38,309 bases of DNA from HGM04593 sp045533955 (GCA_045533955.1 JAZSIU010000103.1:1-38309), one strand, 5' to 3'. Counted from the stretch's first letter, positions 24,321 through 33,468 are shown. Made by a program: numbers and translations. The notes: a model not told the origin generated them from the sequence alone.

Positions 24321-25193
24321 ATGAAATTAAATATTATTGTATTGGCCAAGCAGGTACCCGACACCCGCAATGTGGGCGAGCAGGCAATGAATGCCGATGG
24401 TACCATTAACCGTGCGGCGCTTCCGGCAATTTTTAATCCCGAGGATTTAAATGCGCTCGAGCAGGCTCTGCAATTGAAGGAGGCCAATCCCGAGAGTAAA
24501 ATAACTGTTCTGACGATGGGCCCTTACCGCGCGGCCGATATTTTGCGCGAGGCGCTCTATCGTGGTGCCGATGAGGGTATTCTTCTGACCGACCGTGCTT
24601 TTGCCGGTGCCGACACGCTTGCAACGTCGTATGCGCTTGCGGCAGCCATAAAAAAGGTGGGACATTATGATATTGTGCTGTGCGGACGTCAGGCTATCGA
24701 CGGCGATACGGCGCAGGTGGGCCCGCAGGTGGCTCAGCAGTTATCTGTGCCGCAGGTAACATACGTGCGACGCATAGTGTCGTTGAACGGGCAGAGGATA
24801 ATTGTCGAGCGCTCTATTGAGAATGGAGTGGAGAGGGTCGAGGCGCCTCTGCCGCTGTTGCTCACCGTAGATGGTGCCGCCGAGGCTTGTCGGCCCGCAA
24901 ATGCCTACCGTCTGCTGCGCTTCCATCGTGCCGCAATACCCACGGAGCGCGCTACCGAGGGCTATCGTTACGAGGCGCAGATTTCCGCCGACGAGGCTCT
25001 GAGGCTGAAAGAGTGGTCGCTTGCCGACGTTGACGGCGATGCTTCCCGCTGCGGCCTTAGCGGCTCGCCCACAAAGGTGCGTAAGGTCGAGAATGTGGTC
25101 TTTCGTGCCAAAGAGAGTAAACGCTACACGGCCGCCGACGAGGATATAAAGTCGCTCGTAGGCGAGCTATTGTCTAATCACACGATAGGATAA
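24321..25193 (+). CDS. etfB: Electron transfer flavoprotein beta subunit
   Basis: Beta subunit of the ETF heterodimer, which takes electrons from acyl-CoA dehydrogenases. The 290-aa protein opens with IIVLAKQVPDT, typical of EtfB/FixA. It contains the nucleotide-binding segment LCGRQAIDGDTAQVGPQVAQ and the partner-interaction stretch ERVEAPLPLLLTVDGAAEACRPANAYRLLRF. The length suits group I or the bifurcating FixA-like forms; which cofactor (AMP or second FAD) is bound cannot be decided by eye. etfA starts 10 bp downstream and the dehydrogenase overlaps etfA, so the three are one transcription unit. Confidence 0.93.
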   Translation: MKLNIIVLAKQVPDTRNVGEQAMNADGTINRAALPAIFNPEDLNALEQALQLKEANPESKITVLTMGPYRAADILREALYRGADEGILLTDRAFAGADTLATSYALAAAIKKVGHYDIVLCGRQAIDGDTAQVGPQVAQQLSVPQVTYVRRIVSLNGQRIIVERSIENGVERVEAPLPLLLTVDGAAEACRPANAYRLLRFHRAAIPTERATEGYRYEAQISADEALRLKEWSLADVDGDASRCGLSGSPTKVRKVENVVFRAKESKRYTAADEDIKSLVGELLSNHTIG

Positions 25194-25203
25194 TACACTA
25201 TAT

Positions 25204-26223
25204 ATGAATGATATATTGGTTTATTGCGAGCTCGACGGCGCGCGCGTTGCCGACGTCAGCCTCGAGCTTCTGAGCAAGGGACGCTCTCTTGCCGATAGAT
25301 TGGGCGTGAAATTGGCCGCCGTTGCCATTGGTGCCCGTCTCGACGCGGTTGCCGCGCAAGTGTGGCCATACGGCGCCGACACGCTGCATCTGTTCGACGA
25401 TGCCTCGCTCGAGCACTATACAACGCAGCCCCACGCATCGGCGCTGTGCAAGCTCATCGAAGAGGAGCAACCGCAGATTGTGCTGTTGGGCGCTACGGTC
25501 ATCGGGCGCGACCTTGCCCCCAGAATCTCTTCGACACTGCGCAGCGGACTGACAGCCGATTGCACAGCCCTTGAGATTGGCGACTATGAGGATAAGAAGA
25601 GCGGAGAGCGGATAGAGAATCTGCTCTACTCGGTGCGTCCCGCTTTTGGCGGAAATATTGTGGCCACCATCGTCAACCCCTATTGCCGTCCGCAGATGGC
25701 AACCGTGCGCGAGGGTGTGATGCCGATGACCAAAGTGCGTGGCGACGACTACGAGGGTACAATCGTCTTGCACCCCATCGAGCAATATATAACCCCCGCC
25801 GACTGCCTTGTGCGCATCATAGAGCGCCACGTCCGGCCCAAAGAGAATAACCTCAAGAGCGCCCCCGTTGTGGTGGCCGGAGGCTATGGAATGGGCAGCA
25901 AAGAGAATTTCGAGATGCTGCACAAGCTGGCCCATCTGCTGCACGGCGAGGTGGGCGCCACACGCGCAGCCATCGACGCGGGATTCTCGACACACGACCG
26001 ACAGATAGGGCAGACGGGTCTTACCGTCCGTCCAAAAGTATATATCGCCTGCGGAATTTCGGGACAGGTACAGCACATCTCGGGAATGCAGGATAGCGGA
26101 ATAATAATATCGGTGAACAGCGACCCCGACGCACCCATAAACGCAATAGCCGATTATGTGGTAACGGGACGCGTCGAGGAGGTTATTCCCAAGTTAATAA
26201 ACTTTTATCAGCATAAACAATGA
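25204..26223 (+). CDS. etfA: Electron transfer flavoprotein alpha subunit
   Basis: Alpha subunit (339 aa) carrying the redox-active FAD. The C-terminal FAD domain shows the family pattern GQTGLTVRPKVYIACGISGQVQHISGM (from about residue 268) followed by IIISVNSDPDAPINAIADYVVTGRVEEVIPKL. The N-terminal half binds EtfB. The stop overlaps the ATG of the acyl-CoA dehydrogenase by four bases (ATGA), indicating translational coupling and a shared electron-transfer role. Confidence 0.94.
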   Translation: MNDILVYCELDGARVADVSLELLSKGRSLADRLGVKLAAVAIGARLDAVAAQVWPYGADTLHLFDDASLEHYTTQPHASALCKLIEEEQPQIVLLGATVIGRDLAPRISSTLRSGLTADCTALEIGDYEDKKSGERIENLLYSVRPAFGGNIVATIVNPYCRPQMATVREGVMPMTKVRGDDYEGTIVLHPIEQYITPADCLVRIIERHVRPKENNLKSAPVVVAGGYGMGSKENFEMLHKLAHLLHGEVGATRAAIDAGFSTHDRQIGQTGLTVRPKVYIACGISGQVQHISGMQDSGIIISVNSDPDAPINAIADYVVTGRVEEVIPKLINFYQHKQ

Positions 26224-27923
26224 ACTATTATACCGACAATAAGGTGCTCGGCCACTATCTGAAGCACCCGCTTATGCGTCGTATCGTGCAGATGCAGGAG
26301 CGCGACTACACTCAGGCCGATAAATTCAATTACGCCCCAATAGACTTTGACGAGGCTGTCGAGGGCTACGAGCAGGTGCTCGAACTTATCGGCCGCTTGT
26401 GCGCCGAGGTTGTTGCCCCAAATGCCACGGAGGTTGAGACCAACGGCCCCACACTCAAGGATGGTCGCGTTATATACGCCTCGGCCACCGAGCAGAATCT
26501 CGACCTTTTCCGAAAGGCCGGGCTTATGGGAATATCGCTCCCGCGCGAGTATGGAGGACTGAACTTTCCCCGCACGGTGTTTATACTCATCGAGGATGTC
26601 GTAACGCGCGCCGATGCGGCCTTTGGCAATCTGTGGGGCTTGCAGGATTGCGCCGAGACTATCCACAGCTTCGGCAGCGAGGAGCAGTGCCGAAGCTTTT
26701 TGCCCCGCGTGTGCGCAGGCGAGACAATGTCGATGGATTTAACCGAGCCCGACGCAGGCAGCGACCTTCAGAGCGTGCGCCTGAAGGCTACATACAGCGA
26801 GGCCGACGGCTGTTGGTATCTCGATGGCGTCAAGCGTTTTATAACCAACGGCGACGCGGATATTCACCTTGTGCTTGCCCGCAGCGAAGAGGGCAGCGTC
26901 GATGGGCGCGGCCTCTCGCTCTTTGTGGTCGAGAAGAATTGCGGCGGGGTGCACACACGCCGCATCGAGGATAAGATGGGTATTCACGGCTCGCCCACCT
27001 GTGAGATTGTCTTTAACCACGCACGCGCCGAGCTTATCGGCTCGCGTCGTATGGGACTTATAAAATATGTAATGGCGCTTATGAACGGCGCGCGTCTGGG
27101 AATAGCCACGCAGAGCGTGGGTCTTGCTCAGGCCGCTTACAGCGAGGCGCTGGCGTATGCTCGCAGCCGCAAGCAATTCGGCAAGGCTATTATCAATTTC
27201 CCTGCGGTCTACGACCTTGTGGGAGGGATGAAGGCTCGCCTTGACGCGGCCCGCAGCCTCCTTTACGAGACCTCGCGCAATGTTGATATGTCGGGACAGT
27301 TTACTACGCTGGCCCGCGAGCGCACACTAACTCCCGAGGAGCGCGCCGAGGCGAAAATCTTTGCCAAAAAGGCCGACGCCCTTACCCCTATTATAAAAGG
27401 TATAGGCAGCGAGATTGCCAACCTTAACGCCTACGACTGTGTGCAGGTGCACGGAGGCTCGGGTTATATGCGCGACTATGTGTGCGAACGCATCTACCGC
27501 GACGCCCGCATCACATCAATCTACGAGGGCACCACGCAACTACAAGTAGTGGCGGCCATACGCTACGCAACAAGCGGATTCTATGGCCTGCTGCTCGATG
27601 AGTATCTTACCGCCGAGGTGCCCGAGAGGTTCGCTCCTCTGCACGGCCGCATCGCAAAGATGGCTGCCGAATATAAGGCGGCAGTCGAGAAGGCACAGGC
27701 GTCGGGCTCTCAAGAGTCGCTCGATTTTCTCTCGCGCCGCCTCTACGAGATGGCAGCATATACAATTATGGCTGCGTTGCTGCTGGCCGACGCTGCTGCC
27801 GATGAAGAACTTTTTGCGTCGTCGCTCAACCGCTTTGTTGCAATGGCCGAGGCGCTTGTGGCAGGCCACGCTGCATATATCGAGGCTTACACCCCCGAAC
27901 TTTTGCAATATTATGAAAAATAA
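26220..27923 (+). CDS. Acyl-CoA dehydrogenase, long form
   Basis: FAD-dependent dehydrogenase (567 aa) that introduces a 2,3-double bond in acyl-CoA and passes electrons to the ETF encoded just upstream. N-terminal helical domain, then the beta domain with MSMDLTEPDAGSDLQSV (flavin/substrate contact) and FITNGDADIHLVLARS. The C-terminal helical domain has ARSRKQFGKAI and QVHGGSGYMRDY; the likely catalytic Glu is in YEGTTQLQ (Glu436). About 120 residues beyond the usual end form an extra helical region, as in VLCAD/ACAD9-like enzymes and unlike the roughly 380-aa butyryl-CoA dehydrogenases. Acyl-chain specificity is not predictable. Confidence 0.92.
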   Translation: MNYYTDNKVLGHYLKHPLMRRIVQMQERDYTQADKFNYAPIDFDEAVEGYEQVLELIGRLCAEVVAPNATEVETNGPTLKDGRVIYASATEQNLDLFRKAGLMGISLPREYGGLNFPRTVFILIEDVVTRADAAFGNLWGLQDCAETIHSFGSEEQCRSFLPRVCAGETMSMDLTEPDAGSDLQSVRLKATYSEADGCWYLDGVKRFITNGDADIHLVLARSEEGSVDGRGLSLFVVEKNCGGVHTRRIEDKMGIHGSPTCEIVFNHARAELIGSRRMGLIKYVMALMNGARLGIATQSVGLAQAAYSEALAYARSRKQFGKAIINFPAVYDLVGGMKARLDAARSLLYETSRNVDMSGQFTTLARERTLTPEERAEAKIFAKKADALTPIIKGIGSEIANLNAYDCVQVHGGSGYMRDYVCERIYRDARITSIYEGTTQLQVVAAIRYATSGFYGLLLDEYLTAEVPERFAPLHGRIAKMAAEYKAAVEKAQASGSQESLDFLSRRLYEMAAYTIMAALLLADAAADEELFASSLNRFVAMAEALVAGHAAYIEAYTPELLQYYEK

Positions 27924-27934
27924 ATAATTATATT

Positions 27935-28522
27935 ATGGAAACAGAGAACAGATATCTGCGTGTGGCTTACACGCTTTACAAGCACCGCGACGGCGTGTGC
28001 GAGGAGTGGGAACAGACAACCCGTGAACAACCCTTTGCCTTCCTAACAGGTGTAGGATACACCCTCGACGGATTCGAGGAGCGCCTCAAAGACCTTAAGA
28101 AAGGCGAGAATTTTGACTTTACAATCCCCTGCGTCGAGGCCTTTGGCGAGTATGAGCCCTCGCACACACAGGAGCACAGCCGCGAGGATTTTACAATTGA
28201 CGGAAAATTCGACTCGGCACACATCTACGAGGGTAACATCATTGAGATGGTGCGCAATATTGATAAGTCGGTAATCTATGCAGTGGTAAAAGAGGTTACC
28301 CCCACAAAGGTGGTGCTCGATTTTAACCATCCGCTTGCAGGATGCGACCTTCAGTTTGTGGGTACGGTCATCGAGAATCGTCCTGCAAAAGAGCACGAGA
28401 TGAAGAAATTCTACGAGCAACTGCGTGCGGCGGCAAAAGGCTGCGGCGGATGCAGCGGGTGCGGCAGCGAGGGCTGTGGCGATAGTTGCGGCGAGGGTTG
28501 CGGTGGTTGCTGCGGTAACTGA
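27935..28522 (+). CDS. FKBP-type peptidyl-prolyl isomerase, SlyD-like, Cys-rich tail
   Basis: Cytoplasmic prolyl isomerase/chaperone of 195 aa with an FKBP fold split by an insert-in-flap domain, as in SlyD: FLTGVGYTLDGFEERLKDLKKGENFDFTIPCVEAFGEYEP, then the insert, then ALDFNHPLAG-like VVLDFNHPLAGCDLQFVGTV. There is no signal peptide. The last 27 residues contain eight Cys spaced by Gly/Ser (KGCGGCSGCGSEGC and on). This suggests a metal-binding tail replacing the His-rich tail of E. coli SlyD. It starts 11 bp after the acyl-CoA dehydrogenase stop and is probably co-transcribed, although no functional link is evident. Confidence 0.88.
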   Translation: METENRYLRVAYTLYKHRDGVCEEWEQTTREQPFAFLTGVGYTLDGFEERLKDLKKGENFDFTIPCVEAFGEYEPSHTQEHSREDFTIDGKFDSAHIYEGNIIEMVRNIDKSVIYAVVKEVTPTKVVLDFNHPLAGCDLQFVGTVIENRPAKEHEMKKFYEQLRAAAKGCGGCSGCGSEGCGDSCGEGCGGCCGN

Positions 28523-28552
28523 TTGAGCAACAACTTAAAAAAGAATAATAAA

Positions 28553-28584
28553 GAGGGACGGTCGCAGGTCTGCGGCCTTGTCTC
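28553..28584 (+). terminator. Weak hairpin between the FKBP gene and aroC
   Basis: Imperfect hairpin (arms GAGGGACGGTCGCAG and CTGCGGCCTTGTCTC, two mismatches and two G-T pairs) lies 30 bp past the FKBP stop. It is followed only by ATTTTG, so termination is probably partial. Confidence 0.45.
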
Positions 28585-28602
28585 ATTTTGAATATTGAAT
28601 AG

Positions 28603-29682
28603 ATGAATTCTTTCGGAAGAATATTGAGGCTGACAACATTTGGCGAGTCGCACGGCGAGGCCATTGGCGGAGTGCTCGACGGCTATCCTGCGGGCATACT
28701 CATCGACGAGGAGTTTGTGCGCAGGCAGATGCAGCGCCGTCGTCCCGGACAGAGTGCGGTTACCACGGCGCGCAACGAGGCCGACGAGGTACATTTCCTC
28801 TCGGGCATCTTCGAGGGGCGCTCGACGGGCACGCCAATAGCTTTTATCATACAAAATACCAATAATCGCAGTGCCGACTACGGTAATCTGCGCGAGGCTT
28901 TTCGCCCCTCGCACGCCGACTATGTCTATGAACAGAAATATGGCGTGCGCGACTATCGTGGCGGCGGACGCTCCTCGGCGCGCGAGACGGCGGTGCGTGT
29001 GGCTGCCGGTGCTCTTGCGATGCTGGCACTCAGGGCCTTGGGCATTGAGATTGCGGCTTATACGTCGCAGGTGGGCAATATTATGCTCGACAAAGATTAT
29101 AAGGCCTATAATCTTACGGCGGCCGAGGAGAATATCGTGCGTTGCCCCGACGCCGAGGCGGCACAGCGTATGCAGCAGCTGATTCTCGACGTCAAGCGCG
29201 AGGGCGACACTGTGGGCGGCGTTGTTACCTGTGTGATAAAAGGTGTCCCCGTGGGCCTTGGCGAGCCTCTGTACGACAAACTATCGGCTCGATTGGCGCA
29301 GGCTATGCTGTCGATAAACGCAGCTAAGGGCTTCGAGTATGGTAACGGATTCGGCGCGGCGGCAGGGCGAGGCTCGCAGCAGAATGATATTCTCTGCAAC
29401 CGCGACGGACGCATCGTGGCGCTCACAAACAACAGTGGCGGCATTCAGGGTGGAATATCCAACGGCGAGGATATTTATTTTCGCGTGGCCTTTAAGCCCG
29501 TGGCGACCATCCTCACCCGGCAACCCACCGTTACGCGCGAGGGCGAGCCTACCGTAATAGCGGCCCGCGGCCGACACGACCCCTGCGTGGTGCCTCGCGC
29601 CGTGCCCGTGGTCGAGGCGATGGCAGCGCTGGTCATTCTCGATTTTTTGCGCATCGAAAGAGGTAATCAATCTTGTAAATAA
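28603..29682 (+). CDS. aroC: Chorismate synthase
   Basis: Last common step of aromatic amino-acid synthesis: EPSP to chorismate, using reduced FMN. The 359-aa protein has all family signatures: GESHGEAIGGVLDG near the N terminus, RPSHADYVYEQKYG with RDYRGGGRSSARETAVRVAAGA (residues about 120-145), VGGVVTCVIKGVPVGLGEP, and GGIQGGISNGEDI near 285. It ends with the conserved DPCVVPRAVPVVEAM. Start at ATG 28603 gives MNSFGRILRLTTFGESHG, the expected N terminus. No other aromatic-pathway gene is adjacent. Confidence 0.97.
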   Translation: MNSFGRILRLTTFGESHGEAIGGVLDGYPAGILIDEEFVRRQMQRRRPGQSAVTTARNEADEVHFLSGIFEGRSTGTPIAFIIQNTNNRSADYGNLREAFRPSHADYVYEQKYGVRDYRGGGRSSARETAVRVAAGALAMLALRALGIEIAAYTSQVGNIMLDKDYKAYNLTAAEENIVRCPDAEAAQRMQQLILDVKREGDTVGGVVTCVIKGVPVGLGEPLYDKLSARLAQAMLSINAAKGFEYGNGFGAAAGRGSQQNDILCNRDGRIVALTNNSGGIQGGISNGEDIYFRVAFKPVATILTRQPTVTREGEPTVIAARGRHDPCVVPRAVPVVEAMAALVILDFLRIERGNQSCK

Positions 29683-29696
29683 AGCGTTGTCTAAAA

Positions 29697-29725
29697 TTAT
29701 ATTGCCGATTTTTTTTACAATATAA
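29697..29725 (+). terminator. AT-rich hairpin after aroC
   Basis: Inverted repeat TTATATTG/CAATATAA around a T-rich 13-nt loop, 14 bp past the aroC stop. The stem is AT-rich and not followed by a U run, so it is a weak terminator candidate at best. A TATTTTTA at 29749-29756 could be a -7 box for the next gene. Confidence 0.3.
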
Positions 29726-29791
29726 AAAACTTCTCAAGATAAAGAGACTATTTTTAGAAATATACAGAGCTTCTAAATATCGGATATTACT

Positions 29792-31678
29792 ATGGATGTA
29801 ATTGATTCAAAAAGCACCACTCCCCGGAGTGTTACAAAGGTGAACCGTCTGCTGCTTGCCGTAATATGTGTGGCGGCGTGGGCGCTGTTGGCATTTTATG
29901 AGCAGGCGCAGTTGTTGCGCATCGAGGCGCAGTCGCTCTTCCTTTACGACGACCTCTTTTTTCTAAATTCTATGAAGGTGCCCGCAGGATTATTGGGTTA
30001 TATAGGCAGTTTCCTTACGCAGTTCTTCTATTATCCTGCACTCGGAGCAGCAATTTTTGTAGCTCTGCTTGCGCTGGTCTATCTGCTCACACGCAAGGCG
30101 CTGCACGTCTCGAGAGACTATGCAATAGTTGCAATGCTGCCTATGCTGTTGCTTCTGGCTTCAAATACTCAATTGGGCTATTGGATATATTACATCAAAC
30201 ATCCGGGCTATTGGTTTGTGGCTACGTTGGGCACGATAGTGGGGCTGTTGGCAATATGGCTGTTTAATCGGGCGTCGTACAAAATGCACATTCCCGTGGT
30301 AGTTGTGTGGAGTATCATCGGCTATCCGCTTTTTGGTTTCTATGCGCTATTCTCGGCACTCTGTATGGCGGTCATTGCTCTGTCGATGGCCATCCGCAAC
30401 GGTAACCGCAAACGCCTTGTTTTCGATGGCTTTGCAGTGCTGTTGGTGGCTCTTGTGCTTGCCTACGAGGTTCCCGTTTTTTGGTACGACTATTACAGCT
30501 CGGTGGCTATCGAACATATACACACGGCCGGACTGCCTACCTATCATTGGGATATTACCTCCGAGTCTTTTGTGCAGAGTATCTATTTCTATTGGGTGCC
30601 TTTTGCACTGCTATTCCTCTTGCAGCTTGTGCTTGCAGCGCTGTATAATAAGCTCTCTACTACGAGCAGAAGCCCGAAAAAAGCCCTCGTGGTGCAGATT
30701 CTGTTGCTGGCCCTCTCCATTGTTTTCTGCTATTTCTATTGGTACAAAAATACCAATTTCCGCATCGAGAATAAGCAGGATGCTGCAATGTGGAGAGGCG
30801 ATTGGAAGAGTGTGGCCGAGTATGCCCGCGACACCGAGCTGCCCTCGCGTCAGATTGTTCTGAACCGTAATATAGCCCTTCTCAACACAGGCGAGGCGGG
30901 CGAGAAGATGTTTGCCTTCCCCGACGGTAGCGCCGATATTGACGCCCCTATGCCTGTGCATCTCACCCACACGGGCGGCCTTATGTCCTATTGGTGCTTC
31001 GGAAAATTTAATTTCTGCTACCGTTGGTGCGTCGAGAATGCCGTCGAGCGTGGCTGGACGGTCGAGTATCTTAAACACGCTGTGCGCTCAATGCTGTTGA
31101 ACGGCGAATATACCCTTGTGAAGCGCTACACGAACATCCTTAAGCACACGCTCTTCCACCGCGAGTGGGCCGAACGTTACGAGCGTCTGGCCGACAAGCC
31201 CGAGGCCATTGCAAAAGTGCCCGAGTTTAAGCTGCCTCTCTCAATGGCAGTATATGCCGACGCACTCGACGTTGATGAGTCATTCGTCGAGGCATATCTG
31301 CTGAATAATATTGCCTCGGGCTCGACGCTTGTACATTCGCCCACATATTCCGAGGCGGCGCTGATGTTCTCGCTCACACGCAAAGATACACGAGGCTTTT
31401 GGGGCAATCTCAACCGCTATTTGTACAACCGTCAGTTGCGTCGCCTGCCCACCCACTATCAAGAGGCAATATTGCTCTTTTCGAACCTCGATAAGAGCGT
31501 CGATGTATCGCGTATCCCTATCGACGAAGCAGTGAAACGTCGTTTTTCGGCCTTTATGAGCCGTGTCTCTAAATACAGAGGACAGAAAGAAGAGGAGATG
31601 GCACCCCACTTTAAACAAGATTTTGGCGGCACCTATTGGTATTTCTATTTCTTTGTACGCAAAATAAGAACCAACTAA
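29792..31678 (+). CDS. Polytopic membrane protein, probable DUF6057
   Basis: A 628-aa protein of unknown function. The N-terminal half (to about residue 320) contains roughly eight or nine hydrophobic helices, for example LLLAVICVAAWALLAFY, ALGAAIFVALLALVYLL, VVVVWSIIGYPLFGFYALF and ALVVQILLLALSIVFCYFYW, so it lies in the inner membrane. The C-terminal half (about 330-628) is soluble and helical, with TPR-like segments (AAMWRGDWKSVAEYARD; NGEYTLVKRYTNILKHTLFHREWAERYERL). This layout matches Bacteroidetes DUF6057 as I remember it. The stop lies 13 bp before the haem/PD40 lipoprotein gene, so the two are probably co-transcribed and act together. Confidence 0.75.
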   Translation: MDVIDSKSTTPRSVTKVNRLLLAVICVAAWALLAFYEQAQLLRIEAQSLFLYDDLFFLNSMKVPAGLLGYIGSFLTQFFYYPALGAAIFVALLALVYLLTRKALHVSRDYAIVAMLPMLLLLASNTQLGYWIYYIKHPGYWFVATLGTIVGLLAIWLFNRASYKMHIPVVVVWSIIGYPLFGFYALFSALCMAVIALSMAIRNGNRKRLVFDGFAVLLVALVLAYEVPVFWYDYYSSVAIEHIHTAGLPTYHWDITSESFVQSIYFYWVPFALLFLLQLVLAALYNKLSTTSRSPKKALVVQILLLALSIVFCYFYWYKNTNFRIENKQDAAMWRGDWKSVAEYARDTELPSRQIVLNRNIALLNTGEAGEKMFAFPDGSADIDAPMPVHLTHTGGLMSYWCFGKFNFCYRWCVENAVERGWTVEYLKHAVRSMLLNGEYTLVKRYTNILKHTLFHREWAERYERLADKPEAIAKVPEFKLPLSMAVYADALDVDESFVEAYLLNNIASGSTLVHSPTYSEAALMFSLTRKDTRGFWGNLNRYLYNRQLRRLPTHYQEAILLFSNLDKSVDVSRIPIDEAVKRRFSAFMSRVSKYRGQKEEEMAPHFKQDFGGTYWYFYFFVRKIRTN

Positions 31679-31691
31679 AAACTAATTGACA

Positions 31692-33197
31692 ATGAAGAAA
31701 CTGTGTAATATAATTATAATGGCCGCACTCCTTGCGACACTATCGTGCGGCACACCCTCCGTGCCCACGACAAGCGAGGCGGTAGCCGACCATCCGGCAA
31801 TATACCCCGATTATGTCGATGTAACAATTCCCCGCAATATTGCGCCGCTCACATTCGAGATAAAAGAGAAGGGCGACGAATATGTAACACGCCTCACAGC
31901 CGGAAACCGAGAGATAATCTTGGGCGGCAGCAGCGTCTGTCCTCCGCTTGACGAGTGGCACACAATGCTCGCATCGGCCAAAGAGGGTAGTGTAAAGGTC
32001 GAGGTGTTTGTCGCGGACAAAGGCCGCTGGAAAGCCTATAAGCCCTTTGCCTATAATGTCTCGCCCGATACAATCGACCCTTATATCTCGTATCGTCTCA
32101 TCCCACCGTCGTACGTCTGCTACGAGACGCTTACAATAAGCCAGCGTAACCTTACAAACTACGACGAGAAGGTAATCTACAACAATATGTTGGCGCAGAC
32201 CGAGAGTGAGGGCTCGTGCATCAACTGCCACGCCTATAAAAACTACCGCACCGACAATATGCAATTCCACGTGCGTCAGCGCAACGGCGGAACATTCTTC
32301 GTGCACAACGGCGAGCCCCGCAAACTGAATATGGCAACCGATTCGACACTCTCGGCGGGCGTCTATCCGGCCTTTAATCCTGTCTATGACGTTGTAGCCT
32401 ACTCGGTCAACAAGACAGGACAGATATTTCATACGCGCAACAGCAATAAGGTCGAGGTGCAGGATGTCGCCAGCGACGTAATCATCTATAACCCCGTCTC
32501 GAACACCGTTACCAACGTCTCGAATGCCCCCGACGACCTTGAGGTATTTCCGTGGTGGTCGCCCGACGGTCGCACACTCTATTACGGCTCGGCACATTTC
32601 GAGGTAACAGACACCGCAAACACCGTGATGAAAGAGGAAATTATCCGTTACCGCGACATAAAGTACGATATTCTGCGTCGCTCGTGGAACCCCGATACAT
32701 ACGAATTCGGCCTCGTAGATACAGTCTTTGCAGCCTCGCGCTTGGGTAAGAGCGCCACGTTCCCCCGCATCTCACCCGACGGTCGCTATCTGCTCTTTGC
32801 GTTGGGCGAGTATGGTTGCTTCCACGTATGGCACAAGGACGCCGACCTTCATCTGCTCGACCTTACCACGGGGAACGATTGGCCCCTCACAGAGGCCAAC
32901 TCGGAGTGGGCCGAGAGCTACCACTCGTGGAGCAGTAACTCGCGCTGGATACTCTTCTCGAGCCGCCGCGAGGACACTAATTACACACGCCTCTTCGTTG
33001 CTCACGTCGATGCCGACGGAAAAGCCTCAAAGGCTTTTGTTCTGCCGCAATCCTCACCCGACTTTTACCCAATGTTCGACCGCTCGTACAACGTCCCCGA
33101 GTTTATGGTCGAACCGGTGAAATTCACCCCGCAAGAGATAGCCCGCATTGTAAGAGGCGAAGCCGTAAAAGTGGAGTATTCATCAACAGGGAAATAA
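31692..33197 (+). CDS. Lipoprotein with mono-haem c site and PD40/TolB-like repeats
   Basis: A 501-aa envelope lipoprotein. The ATG at 31692 (MKKLCNIIIMAALLATLSC, lipidated Cys19) is preferred over a TTG two codons upstream. Residues 176-180 read CINCH, a c-type haem attachment site, followed by HAYKNYRTDNMQFHVRQRNGGTFF. The C-terminal part holds PD40/WD40-like beta-propeller blades: YPAFNPVYDVVAYSVNKTGQIF, FPWWSPDGRTLYYGSA, FPRISPDGRYLLFALGEYGCFHVW and YHSWSSNSRWILFSSRR. A role in electron transfer or redox sensing at the envelope is an inference. The partner is the DUF6057-like membrane protein just upstream. A strong terminator follows at 33230. Confidence 0.82.
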   Translation: MKKLCNIIIMAALLATLSCGTPSVPTTSEAVADHPAIYPDYVDVTIPRNIAPLTFEIKEKGDEYVTRLTAGNREIILGGSSVCPPLDEWHTMLASAKEGSVKVEVFVADKGRWKAYKPFAYNVSPDTIDPYISYRLIPPSYVCYETLTISQRNLTNYDEKVIYNNMLAQTESEGSCINCHAYKNYRTDNMQFHVRQRNGGTFFVHNGEPRKLNMATDSTLSAGVYPAFNPVYDVVAYSVNKTGQIFHTRNSNKVEVQDVASDVIIYNPVSNTVTNVSNAPDDLEVFPWWSPDGRTLYYGSAHFEVTDTANTVMKEEIIRYRDIKYDILRRSWNPDTYEFGLVDTVFAASRLGKSATFPRISPDGRYLLFALGEYGCFHVWHKDADLHLLDLTTGNDWPLTEANSEWAESYHSWSSNSRWILFSSRREDTNYTRLFVAHVDADGKASKAFVLPQSSPDFYPMFDRSYNVPEFMVEPVKFTPQEIARIVRGEAVKVEYSSTGK

Positions 33198-33229
33198 TCC
33201 GACGGCACTCGTCGACAATCATAAATTCT

Positions 33230-33272
33230 GCCTCCATTATGAGTATTGTGCCCATAATGGAGGCTCTTTTTT
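33230..33272 (+). terminator. Intrinsic terminator of the DUF6057/haem-lipoprotein operon
   Basis: Perfect 12-bp stem (GCCTCCATTATG/CATAATGGAGGC, 11-nt loop) followed by TCTTTTTTCT, 33 bp past the stop codon. The rest of the gap 33273-33580 is AT-rich and holds only the promoter and leader of the FAS1 gene. Confidence 0.93.
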
Positions 33273-33468
33273 CTATGCCTTCAACTGCACGAAACAATAA
33301 TAATGAACAGCGTGCAAAGAACATTCTCTCACTTTTGAAATATTAAAAAAAACAAAGCTAAGATAAAATAAATAAAAAGAATTTTGTGCAAAAAATGTTT
33401 TTTTACACTTTTTGAACAAGCTGTTGAAAGAAAAAAATGCCACTTATAAATAAATTTAATGTTTTTTA

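Noticed and set aside
31686..31691. TTG start two codons upstream of the haem lipoprotein ATG
   Set aside because: The ATG at 31692 gives a standard MKK lipoprotein signal; the extra residues add nothing.
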